Position numbers and translations under genes: made by a program
Assembly (NCBI RefSeq): GCF_026745355.1
Contig: NC_079205.1
Coordinates: forward strand, 2,115,283-2,179,282
Source of the DNA: Beta vulgaris subsp. vulgaris
Taxonomy: Eukaryota; Streptophyta; Magnoliopsida; Caryophyllales; Amaranthaceae
DNA: 64,000 nucleotides
Reading direction: 5' to 3'
The notes under the pieces: model-generated
What the model was told of the DNA's origin: nothing
What the model saw: only the letters and a program-made list of their open reading frames with translations
The model's database searches: none
Shown: one piece after another, positions 1-10,238 of the stretch
Numbering within the stretch: position 1 is the first letter of the stretch
Layout of the letters: each line of letters begins with the position of its first letter

Positions 1-726
1 TTCCTCAACTAAGTGCAAAGCAGTAACCCATGTAGAATCATTTTCCCACATTCACACTTCTTAAGGAACAAGCAAAGTAATGGTCAAGCCACTAACAGTA
101 CGTGGTTTTAAACCGTTGAGAGAAATAAGAAATTTATTTAGGAAATCCATTTTTATTTATCTAGTAACAAAGAAAGGATCTTTATTAAAAATAAAACTAT
201 TTTATTTATTAACAATATTTCCTGAAAACTCTCTGTTAAATACTTTTTAAAACCACTGTTGCATTAATTAAATTCGATGTAGTTCCGTAGTATAAAGCAA
301 CGTAAATTACTTATATAAATCCTAAGTACATGCTCTTGAACTTAGATTTCATGTCATCCCTTTAAATCTTCAACTCTGAAGATTAATACGTCCCGTTCCT
401 TGAAGGAACTATAAACACGAATGATTTCCAGAGGAACTGAGCAGCACAGGTAGTTCCTGAGGAACTGAGCAGCAGGTGCCAGGTAGTTCCTTAGGAACTG
501 TGAATAAGAACTTGAATCATAAATCATCATTTGAAAGTTTAAGTCTTGTTGTTGTGTTTATATTGCTTAGTCTTGATTATGAGTGCCACGTCATCCATGA
601 TTCCAACTTTGGAACTCGCTTAGATAACAAAGTTCCTACTCCGGAACTAAAACACTATTTATCAAAAACAATCCAATATGTCAGGAAGTTTGCAATGTAA
701 TCATCATCCAAAACTAAGGAACAACA
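1..726 (-). mobile_element. 3' LTR (partial) of SIRE-type Ty1/copia element
   Basis: Read on the minus strand, a polypurine tract (AAAAAGGGGGAATA, about 730-744) is followed at once by TGTTGTTCC, where an LTR should begin. The purine run preceded by CACC is the usual SIRE/Maximus arrangement. The LTR leaves the window at base 1, so its far end and target duplication are not visible. It holds several perfect dyads of the form AGTTCCT-N-AGGAACT (395-409, 452-466, 485-499) and the repeated phrase GGAACTGAGCAGC. The start is well supported; the length is unknown. Confidence 0.75.
452..499. repeat. Paired AGTTCCT/AGGAACT dyads in the LTR
   Basis: Two perfect 7-bp inverted repeats with one central base sit at 452-466 and 485-499, separated by GAGCAGCAGGTGCCAGGT. 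A related perfect dyad GTTCCTT-G-AAGGAAC lies at 395-409. The same dyad form recurs inside the coding part of the element at 1928-1944 and 5605-5623. They could be protein-binding sites or RNA hairpins. Function is unknown. Confidence 0.6.
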
Positions 727-1254
727 ATATTCCCCCTTTTTGGTGATGGCAACACATGCAAACTTTTCACAACAAAAGACATAACCATAATGCATACTTC
801 ATGATTTAATTCCAAACACACAGAAAAGTACAGAAAAAAAAATTATTTACTCAATTTTAATGTTTACCGAAAGAAAACAAGAGTATAGATGAGTTTGGAA
901 CAATGGAGCGATCGCATGAATATGTTTGCAAATGATTTTCCCCTGTTGGTATTAACAAAAAGAGAACAACACAGGCAAAAGAACATTCCAAAGCACAGCA
1001 CCCGACTTTCAAAGTGGGTATAAACAAGTAAATCCAAAACAGAGAACCCAAATCACATGCACAAGGTATGAACGAAAAGAAACACCAACTCTTCATTAAA
1101 GTCATAGTAATACGTAGCATAGCAAGTTTTTAGGAAGACTAAAAAAGAATCGCACCCAAAAAAAATTGTAAATTAAAAAAGAAAGAAAATAAAAAATTTA
1201 AGCTGTTCCAACTAAAATTATCATAGTGACAAAAAAAAAAAATGAAAGGTGGGG

Positions 1255-2980
1255 CTAAGAATCATGAGGCTCAAAGGTGTCAATTTCAATGGTGAGGTCA
1301 ACAATCTTTTGAAGCATAATAGCCTGGGTAGAAGAGGTTTGAGATGAAAAGCTGAGGAAGGATACTTGGAGTTCCTTGACCAAAGAGACCAAAGACCCCA
1401 CTTGTTCCTCCAAGAACTCGAGTTTAGTAACAGTGTTACACTGGAGGTCCTTCAACTGAGAAACAGATGCTTCGAGTTCCTTAATGTATTCATCTTTCTT
1501 TGTGTCTGCACTAAAACTAGATAACCCAGAAAACCCAGCAAAACCAGCTGAAACAGACGTAGGAACTGATCTGATTCCATGAGAAACTGACAGTTTCTAA
1601 GTTCCTTTCTTCTTAGGAACATGAGGGAAACTCATAGGAACTGTAGGGGTGTTCCCAGGAGTACCCAACTGTTCCTCTTCTCCTTTTTCCTCCAGAATGA
1701 CATTATCCTCATCACTGATATCCATGAAAACAGATTGAAGCTTAGATTTTTTAGCAATGCACACACTCTTTCTTTTGCAAACTTTTTTCTGTCTTCCATC
1801 TCCCTCTATCTCAATATCACGCACTTCATGAATTTTGGCTTTAAGGAACTTAACACTCTTTTCAACCACTTCAAGATTTAAGTTTGAAAGAAACCGTTTT
1901 TGTAATATTTGTGAAGGTTTAACCACAAGTTCCTCATAGGAACTCAGATCAACCGCTTGGTTCCTAAAAATGACAGTCAGGAATGCAATGTGCTAAATGT
2001 TTAATCATTAAAGCAGTAAAATTAAGAGGTACGTGATTTTCAAGCCCATAAATCAAACATGCATCAAATACACTCACAACATCCCTCTTTTGAGTTCTAG
2101 GAACTACTCCTCTCCAAACAATATTGAACAACAATTTCTGTAGAGGGGTTAAAAATAAAGAATGTTTAGTAGTGGAAGAAAGCTCATAACTTCCCCCTAT
2201 GTGGTTCACAATGTCGGCACTCTCAATCCCATTCATCCTGACATTTATCTGCTTTCCTTTAAGATAATCATCGAAACCCTCATCAGGCACACCAAAGAGA
2301 GTTCCCAAATATTCAACATCAAAATTTATGGGAGTTCCATTAACCATACTAATGCAAATAAGATTGTCACATGAAAAATTTGCACAAAATTCATGCATTG
2401 CCATAGGGTAAATTGGAAGTCTAGCATGTGTGTCAAAAAGATTTACCCATTGTTGTAAATCAATAATTTCTACCAATTCATCCAACTTTTCAGATTTACA
2501 CTATCCATAATTAATAGCAAAACCATGGGTGAGAGAGTTAATAGCCAAGGAAGGAAATTTCGGACCTCTCAAGGGGACCACCGGAGAAATCGGGTCAGAG
2601 TCGGCAAACCCGCCGGTTTTCCGGCGTTTGGCAGCCGGCGTGGGGAGCAGTGGCTCATTTGTACGCGGGTGGCGGGCTGGCGCGAGTCTGGCCAGCGGGA
2701 CAGCGGAAAGCTGGGCAGTAGGTCGCAAGTCACTCGCGGGGTGAAGAGGCGCGAGAGCCGGTTCAGATGCCGGTGAGGTGTCGGCCGGTTCGCCGGTGGT
2801 GAGGGTGATGGGTGGTTTTGAAATTTGGAGGGGGTTTGGGTTTGATGTTGGTGATGTTTCCATGGGAATTGGGGAAGATGAATTTCTTTTTCTTTTGAGG
2901 GAAGAAAGATCAGTGTTTAAACTTGTGATTACCACTGTGAAGATGAAAGAAAAGAGATTGGAGAAGAAGAGGTGTATCAA
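1255..2980 (-). pseudogene. env-like / third ORF of the SIRE-type copia element, broken
   Basis: Downstream of pol the minus strand carries a long ORF in pieces. 2980-2504 encodes a Pro/Ser/Ala-rich N-terminus with a KRKR-type basic patch. 2485-1967 encodes a globular stretch resembling the 'putative plant transposon protein' domain found in retroelement third ORFs. 1926-1597 is Lys/Glu-rich and 1455-1255 looks like a coiled coil. The first two pieces share a frame and are parted by one TAG (2501-2503). A +1 shift is needed near 1970-1990. The last two share a frame and are parted by one TAG near 1594. With those three lesions ignored the reading is continuous. Such ORFs sit between pol and the 3' LTR in SIRE elements and have been called env-like; envelope function is not shown here, and I see no clear membrane anchor. 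Confidence 0.65.
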
Positions 2981-3376
2981 TGGAGGTTAGAATTTTGGAG
3001 AAGGTGAAGCTGGGGGTCTTTTTTTTTTTTTTGATTGTCACGTGGAAAGGGGTGAGGAGAGAGAAAAGGGGTTTTCCTTTCTGATTTTAATTTTATCACT
3101 TAGATTATTTTGAGTTGGAACAATAATGTGGTAAAATAAAAAATAATGGGTGAGATTAAGAAGGAGTGAATGTAGGAAAGAGAAGGAACAAATAATAAAA
3201 AATTCTTCTTAACCGTATGACAGGAAAAGAAGAGAATTTTTTTTTGTGAAAATGAGTTCCTGCTATATATAATGGAAAACTTAGAATATGCTTGCACATA
3301 ATATATTGTGATGGAATGACGATGCCATGTATTGAAAGCAATCATTTTTACCTTGGAGGGAATTTCATAGGCACTC

Positions 3377-6245
3377 ATCTCAACTTGATCATCCCAAGTT
3401 CCATTCTCATTTTCTCATGTTTCTCCCTGTTTAAAGGCTTAGTAAAAAATGTCAGCTATTTGATTTTCAATTTCACAAAAATCTACTTTGATTAAACCTT
3501 TTTCAACATTATCTTTCAAGAAATGATGTCTTATGTGAATGTGTTTGACTCGAGAATGATGTACTGGATCTTTGGAAATACATATAGCACTAGTATTATC
3601 ACAATAAATGGGAACACAATCATATATTATACCAAAATCTCTTAACTAGTTGCTTTATCCAAAGTAGTTGTGAGCAGCATGCAGCATGCAGCATCAGCTA
3701 CACTCAGCTTCAGCAGTGGTTAGAGCAACAGAATTTGTTTCTTGGAACTCCAAGAAACCATGAAGGAACCCAAAAATTGAACCATACCTGACGTGCTTTT
3801 TCTATTTACCAAATCTCCAGCGTAATCAGCATCAGCAAAACCTTGTAAATCAAAGGCACCATCTCTAGGGTAGAATAAACATAAATCGTCTGTTCCTCGA
3901 AGATACCTAAGTATCCTTTTCACAACAGTCATATGAGACTCTTTTGGATTCGATTGGAACCTGGCACATAAACCTACACTGAAAGAAATGTCAAGTCTAC
4001 TTGCCGTTAGATATAGCAATGATCCAATCATACCTCTGTACTTTGTTTGGTTCACACTTTTTCCATTGGGATCTTCATCTAATCTTGTGGCTGTTCCTAT
4101 AGGAGTGTGATTCACTTTAGATACAAATTCATATTTCTTGAGGAGTTCCTTTACATACTTTTGTTGGTGAATCATAATTCCTTTCTCAGTTTGTTTTACC
4201 TGTAGACCAAGAAAGAAATTAAGTTCCCCCATCATGCTCATTTCGAACTCACTGCTCATCAAATCTGCAAATTCCTTGCACGGAACTTCATTAGTAGTAC
4301 CAAATAATATATCATCCACATATATTTGTACTACCAAAAGATCAGTTCCTTTTGATTTCAAAAATAAAGTTTTATCTATTTTTCCGCGTTTGAAATCATT
4401 TTGCAAAAGGAATTTTGATAATCTCTGGTACCATGATCTAGGAGCTTGTTTGAGCCCATAGAGAGCATTATCAAGCTTATAGATATGGTCAGGAAGATTT
4501 GGATTTATAAATCCAAGAGGTTGTTCCACATAGACGTCTTCATCTAAATAACCATTTAAAAAAGCACATTTGACGTCCATCTGATACAGCTTAAATCCCA
4601 TGAAAGAAGCAAAAGCAATTAAAATTCGTATGGCTTATAACCTAGCAACAGGAGCAAAAGTTTCTTCGAAATCTATACCATCCTGTTGATTGTAGCCTTT
4701 AACAACTAACCTTTCTTTGTTCCTTACGATAGTTCCATGTTCATCGAGCTTGTTCCTACAAACCCATTTGAGACCTATTACCTTTTGATTCGTTGGTTTG
4801 GGTTCCAAATGCCACACTTTGTTTCTTTTGAACTCATTGAGTTCATCTTGCATGGCAGTAATCCAGTCTGCATCTTGTAATGCTTCAGTGTGGTTCCTTG
4901 GCTCGAGAATGGATAAGAATGCATGAAAAGCACAGAAGTTTCTCATTTGAGATCTTGTCTGAGTTCCTTTGCGAATGTTGCTGATTATCAGATCCATTGG
5001 ATGAGAACTTTGATGTTTCCATGGTTTTGGATGGAACTCTACTGCAGGAACTGTTTCTGGCTAAGGTGCATCCATCTCAGTTTCTTGATCCTCATGCTCC
5101 TGAGATTCGTTGTGCTCATCAGGAACTGCACCAGTTTCTTCTAGTTCCTCTGTCATAGGAACTTCTTCATTTTCTCCTACTTCTTGACTTTTTGGAACAT
5201 CAACTATGTTTCGTGGCTTCATGGGTGAGATTTCATCATCTTTATCTGAAAAACGTGTTAGACCAATTTCAAAATCTTCTTGTTCCTGTACTACATCAAC
5301 TTTGTCAGTTTCATCAAAAATAATATGCACACTCTCTTCTACACTCATTGTGCGTTGTTATAAACTCTGTAAGCTTTACTGTTTAAGGCATATCCTAAGA
5401 AAATTGCCTCGTCATTTCTTTCATCAAATTTTTCTAAGTTCCTTTTTCCATTATTGTGAACAAAACACTTACACCCAAAAATTCTAAAATAAGAAATGTT
5501 AGGTTTGTTTCCTTTCAAAAGCTCATAAGGTGTCTTGTTTAATAAAGCTCTAATCATGACTCTATTGATTATATAACAAGTTGTATTAACTGCTTCAGCC
5601 CAGAAGTTCCTTAGTAAGGAACTAGCAATTAACATGGTTCTGGCTATGTCTTCCAAGGTTCTGTTTTTCCTTTCAATGACTCCATTTTGTTGGGGAGTCC
5701 TAGGAGCAGAGAAATTATGATCCATACCTTGTTCCTTGCAGAAATCATCAAACTTGTTGTTGTCAAATTCAGTTCCATGATCCGACCTTAAATGAATTAA
5801 TTGATGACCACTAGTTCTGTGTTTTCTTAGCAAAAGCAGCAAATTCATCAAAAGTTTCATCTTTACTTGCTAGAAAAATTACCCAAGTATAGCGAGAATA
5901 ATCATCAACAATCACTAAGACATATCTTTTACCACTTCTACTTTGAATTCTCATAGGACCACATAAGTCCATATGAATCAGTTCTAGTGGTTTAGAAGAG
6001 CTAACCATTTTCTTTGGCTTTAAAAGAACTTCTCACATGTTTTCCTTTAACACAAGAATCACATATTTTCTCCTTTTGGAACTTGATTGAAGGAAGCCCT
6101 CTCACAAGTTCTTTTGATTTTAATTTTTCAAGTAGTGAAAGACTGGCATGACCAAATAAATCAAGTCAAAGAGTAGTCGACAAGCTTCTGGTAACTCTTC
6201 CGCATAGATATGAAATCAAAATTTCATCTCTTGAAGATTCAAAAA
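3377..6245 (-). pseudogene. Ty1/copia pol (GAG-pre-integrase, integrase, RT, RNase H), decayed
   Basis: The order on the minus strand is copia. A GAG-pre-integrase segment at about 6160-6010 contains HASLSLLEKLKSKELV and a CDSCVKGK zinc-binding turn. The integrase core (6008-5345) has HMDLCGPM, VDDYSRYTW and PQQNGVIERKNR. An acidic linker lies at 5348-5061. Reverse transcriptase (4997-3720) has FAPVARL, MDVKCAFLNG, LYGLKQAPRSWYQRL and the catalytic YVDDILFG. RNase H runs on in other frames to about 3377 (SSKKQ, then YCDNTSAICIS, KHIHIRHHFL and a broken ADIFTKPL with one extra T near 3450). Frameshifts occur near 5850, 4620, 3720 and 3450, and a stop at 5061. The 5' part (gag, protease) is missing beyond 6245. 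The element is not autonomous. Motifs place it in the SIRE/Maximus lineage. Confidence 0.85.
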
Positions 6246-6247
6246 AA

Positions 6248-6573
6248 TTGTCTAAGTTAACTTTTGGAGAGTTGATCAATGCACTCCACGCCGTTGATCA
6301 AAGAAGACAAATGAGAGGAGATAATGATGACTCAACCAAAGGTGAAGAAGCTTTTTATTTGGCCAAGACTTCTTATTCTAAGGGGAAAGGCAAAATTCCT
6401 CAATGTGGTGTATGTAAGAAGCTCGGTCATGAGGAAAATGAACGTTGGCATAAGGGAAAAACACAATGTTCAAATGCAAAAAATTTGGGCATTTGGCAAA
6501 ACATTGTAGATCACAAATTAGAGAGCAAGCAAGCATGGCACAAGTAGCCGAAGAAGAAACATTATTTTAGAGC
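6248..6573 (+). pseudogene. Ty1/copia gag remnant with two broken zinc knuckles
   Basis: The + strand encodes a gag C-terminus. CGVCKKLGHEENERWHKGK is a zinc knuckle with its third Cys replaced by Trp. A second knuckle begins QCSN and, after a one-base shift, continues CKKFGHLAKHCRSQ. The frame then runs to a TAG at about 6571 (REQASMAQVAEEETLF). Orientation is opposite to the element at 1-6245, so this belongs to another copy. No pol follows; about 190 bp of imperfect GGTGAGAAGTGCATCAA repeats lead straight to an LTR. Confidence 0.7.
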
Positions 6574-6766
6574 AATGGGTGAGAAGTGCACCATGTTGGA
6601 GAGAAGTACTCCAAAATAAATAATTGGTGAAAAGTGCATCAACGTTGTTGGTGAGAAGTGCATCAATGAATGTTTTGGTGATGAGAAGTGCATCACACAT
6701 GAAGGAAAATACTTCATTAAAAAAAAAGAAGCAAATGTTTAAGACCAACTTTGAAACAAAGGGACG

Positions 6767-7080
6767 TGTTGAATACTTGAATATAGTGCTTCAAAGTATG
6801 GCCTCCATAATGTTAGTAAATATAGTTTTGTTTTACTTAATTAATTAGTGGTCATTTAATTATGTGTGTTTTTAAATTAAAGAAGTGGGACATTAATCTA
6901 GGAGTGAACACTCCACGTTCAATTGAAGAAGTGGTTAGGTAGTTGCTTTGTTTTAGGAGCTTTAGTTTCTTTGTATGCTATTTATAAAGCAGTAGACCTC
7001 TTTGTCATCTGTATGAATTTATTCAAGCAGTATTTCATTTGCAATTATCTCTTGTTTCACTTCTCTTATTTTTTTCAACA
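6767..7080 (+). mobile_element. 3' LTR of the gag-remnant copia element
   Basis: The segment starts TGTTGAA and ends TTCAACA, a perfect 7-bp terminal inverted repeat of LTR type, 314 bp long. It is preceded by a short purine-rich run (AAACAAAGGGACG) suited to be the polypurine tract. Inside, TATTTATAAAG near 6978 resembles an LTR TATA box, followed by the pyrimidine-rich end usual in short copia LTRs. The 5' LTR is not in the window. Confidence 0.65.
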
Positions 7081-7456
7081 CTATCTATTTTGGAGAATAC
7101 TCGTGTTCTTTTTGTAAACTTTTGATTTTGTTTGCTTCTGAGATTTTTTTTTTAAAACAAAGTTATCATCCAACTAGAAGAAAGAAATCTAATAAATTCT
7201 AACCTACTATGATTAGTTGACTCTAGTCTGTTTGTCAAGTAAACGTATATGCTCCCACCAGACAATAGTAACTAAACGTGTTCACCACAAGATTATCATA
7301 TGACTAAATCCATTCTCGTCAATAAAGCTGGAAACAACGGAAGGTCATCATGACTCTATTATCCATAGAACTTTTTTTATTACTAAGCTTTCAAATATGG
7401 CGGACTAGCTTTCAAATATGAATGGATAACCTTGTTTATGCTTAGCTTGTTACATA
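7081..7456. other. AT-rich spacer
   Basis: No coding potential or recognisable element. AT-rich sequence between the copia LTR and the first Stowaway MITE. Confidence 0.5.
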
Positions 7457-7714
7457 CTCCCTCCTTTCATTTTAATTTACACACTTTGATATTTTACACT
7501 ATTCACAAATTTTACTTTAATCATCATTTGTGATTTATAAGCGGATGAAAATATAATCATGTGAGATCCTGTTAGATTCATCATAACATGTATTTTATTA
7601 ATATGTACTTTTTATATATTTTACAAATACAAAACTAAAGATATATGTCGTCAAAGTTTTGCATTGGCATGCGTGAAAAGCGTAAGTGTGTAGGTTAAAA
7701 TGAAACAGATGGAG
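7457..7714. mobile_element. Stowaway-type MITE
   Basis: It begins CTCCCTCCTTTCATTTTAAT and ends with the near complement (TAAAATGAAACAGATGGAG), with TA on both sides (7455-7456, 7715-7716). Length is 258 bp. These features define Tc1/mariner-derived Stowaway MITEs. Confidence 0.8.
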
Positions 7715-8110
7715 TATATGCATATTGTCTCCTTACATTTTTATAAAATACTTCATCCGGTTTTTATTAGTTTACCCGATTCTTTTGCATAGAGTTCTAG
7801 GAGAAATAATGTTGTAAAACATAGAAATAAAGAAAAATTATTATTTTATATTAAAGTTGAATATCTCTACTCTATATGTCAAGAGAGGTAGGACACCAAA
7901 AAATAGAAAAAAGAAAAAATAAGTAACTACCTACTTTAATTAAAAAATAGAAAAAGGAAAAATAAAAAAAGAACTACCTAATTAATTAAAAAAAATCAAA
8001 AAGATAAAAAACAACACTACAAAATGAAAACAGTCAACAATTCAAAAATCCCTAATTTATTAGATATAGTTAGCAATTAATTTAATTTTCTACATCCCCT
8101 AATAAGATTA

Positions 8111-8929
8111 CCTCTTCCGTCTTTTTTACATGTTACACTTTTGAAAAGTTTGGTTACCTAGGCAAAATTTTAATGAGAAATTAAGAGAAAGTAAGGGTGG
8201 GGATTAAAAGGAGTGGGGAACACCAGTGAGCCACCACCACCAGTGGGTCACACCAGTGCGCCACCGCTGCAACCACCACAAGACCAAATCGACCACTGAC
8301 ACCACCAAATCGACCATCGACACCCTCCCTCTCCCCTTCCCCTTGCTGAATGCGTAACCTCCCTCTCATTCTCCTTTCCTTGTAGTCGCACGACTGGATT
8401 TTCGGCGGGTGGGGTGGGGTTTTCGAGGGGTGGATAGGGTTTTCGGCTGGTGGGGTGGTATTTTTGAGGCTGGGTGGGGTTTTCGGCACGTGGGGTGGGG
8501 TTTTCTGTGGCTGGGTGGGGTTTTTGGCGGGTGTAATGGGGTTTTCGGCGGATATGGTGGGGTTTTCGGCGGTTGGGTGGTGTTTCGACGGGTTGAGTGG
8601 GGTGCGGTGGTGGGGTGCGATGGTGGGGAGGGGGGCTGCTCCAGTGGTGGGGAGGAGGGCTGCTCCAGTGGTGGGGAGGAGGGCTGCTGTAGTGGTGGGG
8701 AGCGGTTGGACTGCTAGGGTGGGTGGAAGAGGGATTGCAGTTAATTGTTAATTTTGGTTAAATTTGGTTAAATTAAATAGGTTTAATTTTGATTAGTAGT
8801 TATAATTAAGGGTAAGTTGGTAATTTAACAAGTTAAAAGCTACCAAATTGGGAAAGAAAAAAAAGTGTAACATGTATTTTGCACCATTCCATTTAAGGAA
8901 AGTGTAACATGTAAAAAAAACGAAGGAAG
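8111..8929. mobile_element. Large TA-flanked MITE with G-rich core
   Basis: Long terminal inverted repeats: CTTTTTTACATGTTACACTT near 8120-8140 and AAGTGTAACATGTAAAAAAA near 8900-8920. TA flanks it at 8109-8110 and 8930-8931. At 819 bp it is long for this class because its middle carries G-rich tandem repeats. A second inner copy of AAGTGTAACATGTA lies near 8863. Confidence 0.7.
8400..8705 (+). repeat. G-rich minisatellite (GGTGGGGTTTTCGGCGG-like) and 24-bp repeat
   Basis: About ten degenerate units of roughly 25-30 bp with core GGTGGGGTTTTCGG run from 8400 to 8590. They are followed by three near-identical 24-bp units (GTGGGGAGGAGGGCTGCTCC) at about 8620-8700. Many runs of three to five G on one strand could form quadruplexes. 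The overlapping reading frames are low-complexity by-products. Confidence 0.75.
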
Positions 8930-8976
8930 TAATTTTTTTACATGTTTTCGCACGCATCGCGTGCATATAAAACTAG

Positions 8977-10162
8977 TATGTGTGATGGAAAGTAAGTGAT
9001 CTCATTTCAAAAATAGAAACAAAAAAAAATGAGTAAATTAATAAAGTACATCCCAAAAATAAATACGGATAAATTAATAAAGAATGGAGGGAGCATCTTA
9101 TATAACTCCACATATCCATTATCAATAACCTTGCTACATTAATCATTATTCTATATCTATTCATCGACTAATGATATGTTGATCTAATTGCATACAACAA
9201 TTTGTATATTGGAGGATGTTTTACCGTGGAATGGACAAAATGCTACGACTAAGATAATAATTGTTGGACCGACGGGGTAGGTCATCAGCGCATAATGTCT
9301 TATGATTAATATTTAAGCAGTTCTCTAAATCTTCATCACTATTTAATATTTACGCGTAATGTGAGCACCAAAAGAAGAGAAAAAAAAATTACGCGTCTTT
9401 TATAGTTCTGAATTCCGCAAGTTGAAGTCCTGTCCCCATTACTTTGTTTATACCTCTGACGCATTATTTCCATAAGCTTGAACTTACTCCTTTGTTTTTA
9501 TCTACATATGTTTTTTTAATTCATTCAAATTTATTAATTTCAATCATATGAAATTTACAATATATAGAAGCTAAAACTTACTATTATATATTAAGATTGG
9601 ATCAAATATAATTATAGTATGGCAAAACCATGATCATTAATGAGGTCTAATATTAAACCATCACGCTTTTATATCGATGTTTGATACAATCTGCTACAAG
9701 AGAGCTTGTCGAATTGTTGTAATTCTGAAATCAAACTTGTATTTGCTTAACATTTGTAGGCGAATAATTGATATTTGTTGCGACACCGTAAAAATCCCCA
9801 TTAATAAATCAATATGTAGGAAAGGTGAAAAACCAAAAAAAAAAGTCTGCAAACCCACTCCGGATTAGAGATTAATCCAACGCACGACTAAATCTAAATC
9901 AATGTATGTGTAGAAAAAGTTCTCCATGAGATATAAATTGAATTATAAACAAGAACTTAGAATTAGTAATAGAACATAAAAAAAGGACTTTCTATTGATG
10001 CCTTAAATAAAGGTGTTGGCCTCTTTTTTAAAACTATTCTTTGAGAAAGAGACATTATATATAGAGAGGATAGAAAAAAACGATGGCGGCTATCTTTTTA
10101 ACTTACTATAATTTTCCTCATTTTTATATTTCGAAATGATATTTTATTTTTTTTACTTTATG
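8977..10162. other. AT-rich region upstream of the WRKY gene
   Basis: No gene seen. A half MITE end (GAATGGAGGGAGCATC, about 9085-9100) suggests Stowaway debris. The rest is AT-rich and presumably includes the distal WRKY promoter. No clear W-box cluster (TTGACC/T) was found by eye. Confidence 0.4.
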
Positions 10163-10170
10163 TATATAAA
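10163..10170 (+). promoter_or_regulatory. TATA box of the WRKY gene
   Basis: TATATAAA lies 69-76 bp upstream of the ATG, followed by a pyrimidine-rich stretch (CACTTCCTCTCTTTTCTTTT) suited to a transcription start near 10195. Position and sequence fit a plant core promoter. Confidence 0.6.
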
Positions 10171-10238
10171 GAGCACTTCCTCTCTTTTCTTTTGCACTCT
10201 CACTAGATTCTCAGGGAGAGATCCACATAGAAAAAATA

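Larger units (their letters stand above)
7864..8976 (+). mobile_element. Non-autonomous Helitron, with nested MITE
   Basis: The 5' end is A|TCTCTACTCTATATGTCAAG. The 3' end has a GCACGC-ATC-GCGTGC hairpin, then eight or nine bases and CTAG|T. Insertion between A and T without duplication is the Helitron mode. It has no coding capacity. About 290 bp are its own; the rest is the MITE at 8111-8929. The same 5' terminal sequence recurs at 30869, 32849 and 51002 (minus orientation), so this is a local family. Confidence 0.65.

Noticed and set aside
452..499. Heat-shock elements in the copia LTR
   Set aside because: TTC and GAA are five bases apart in the dyads instead of the two needed for nTTCnnGAAn.
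8409..8751. Long Gly/Val/Phe-rich reading frames
   Set aside because: They run through the G-rich minisatellite in several frames at once and have no domain; a by-product of the repeat.
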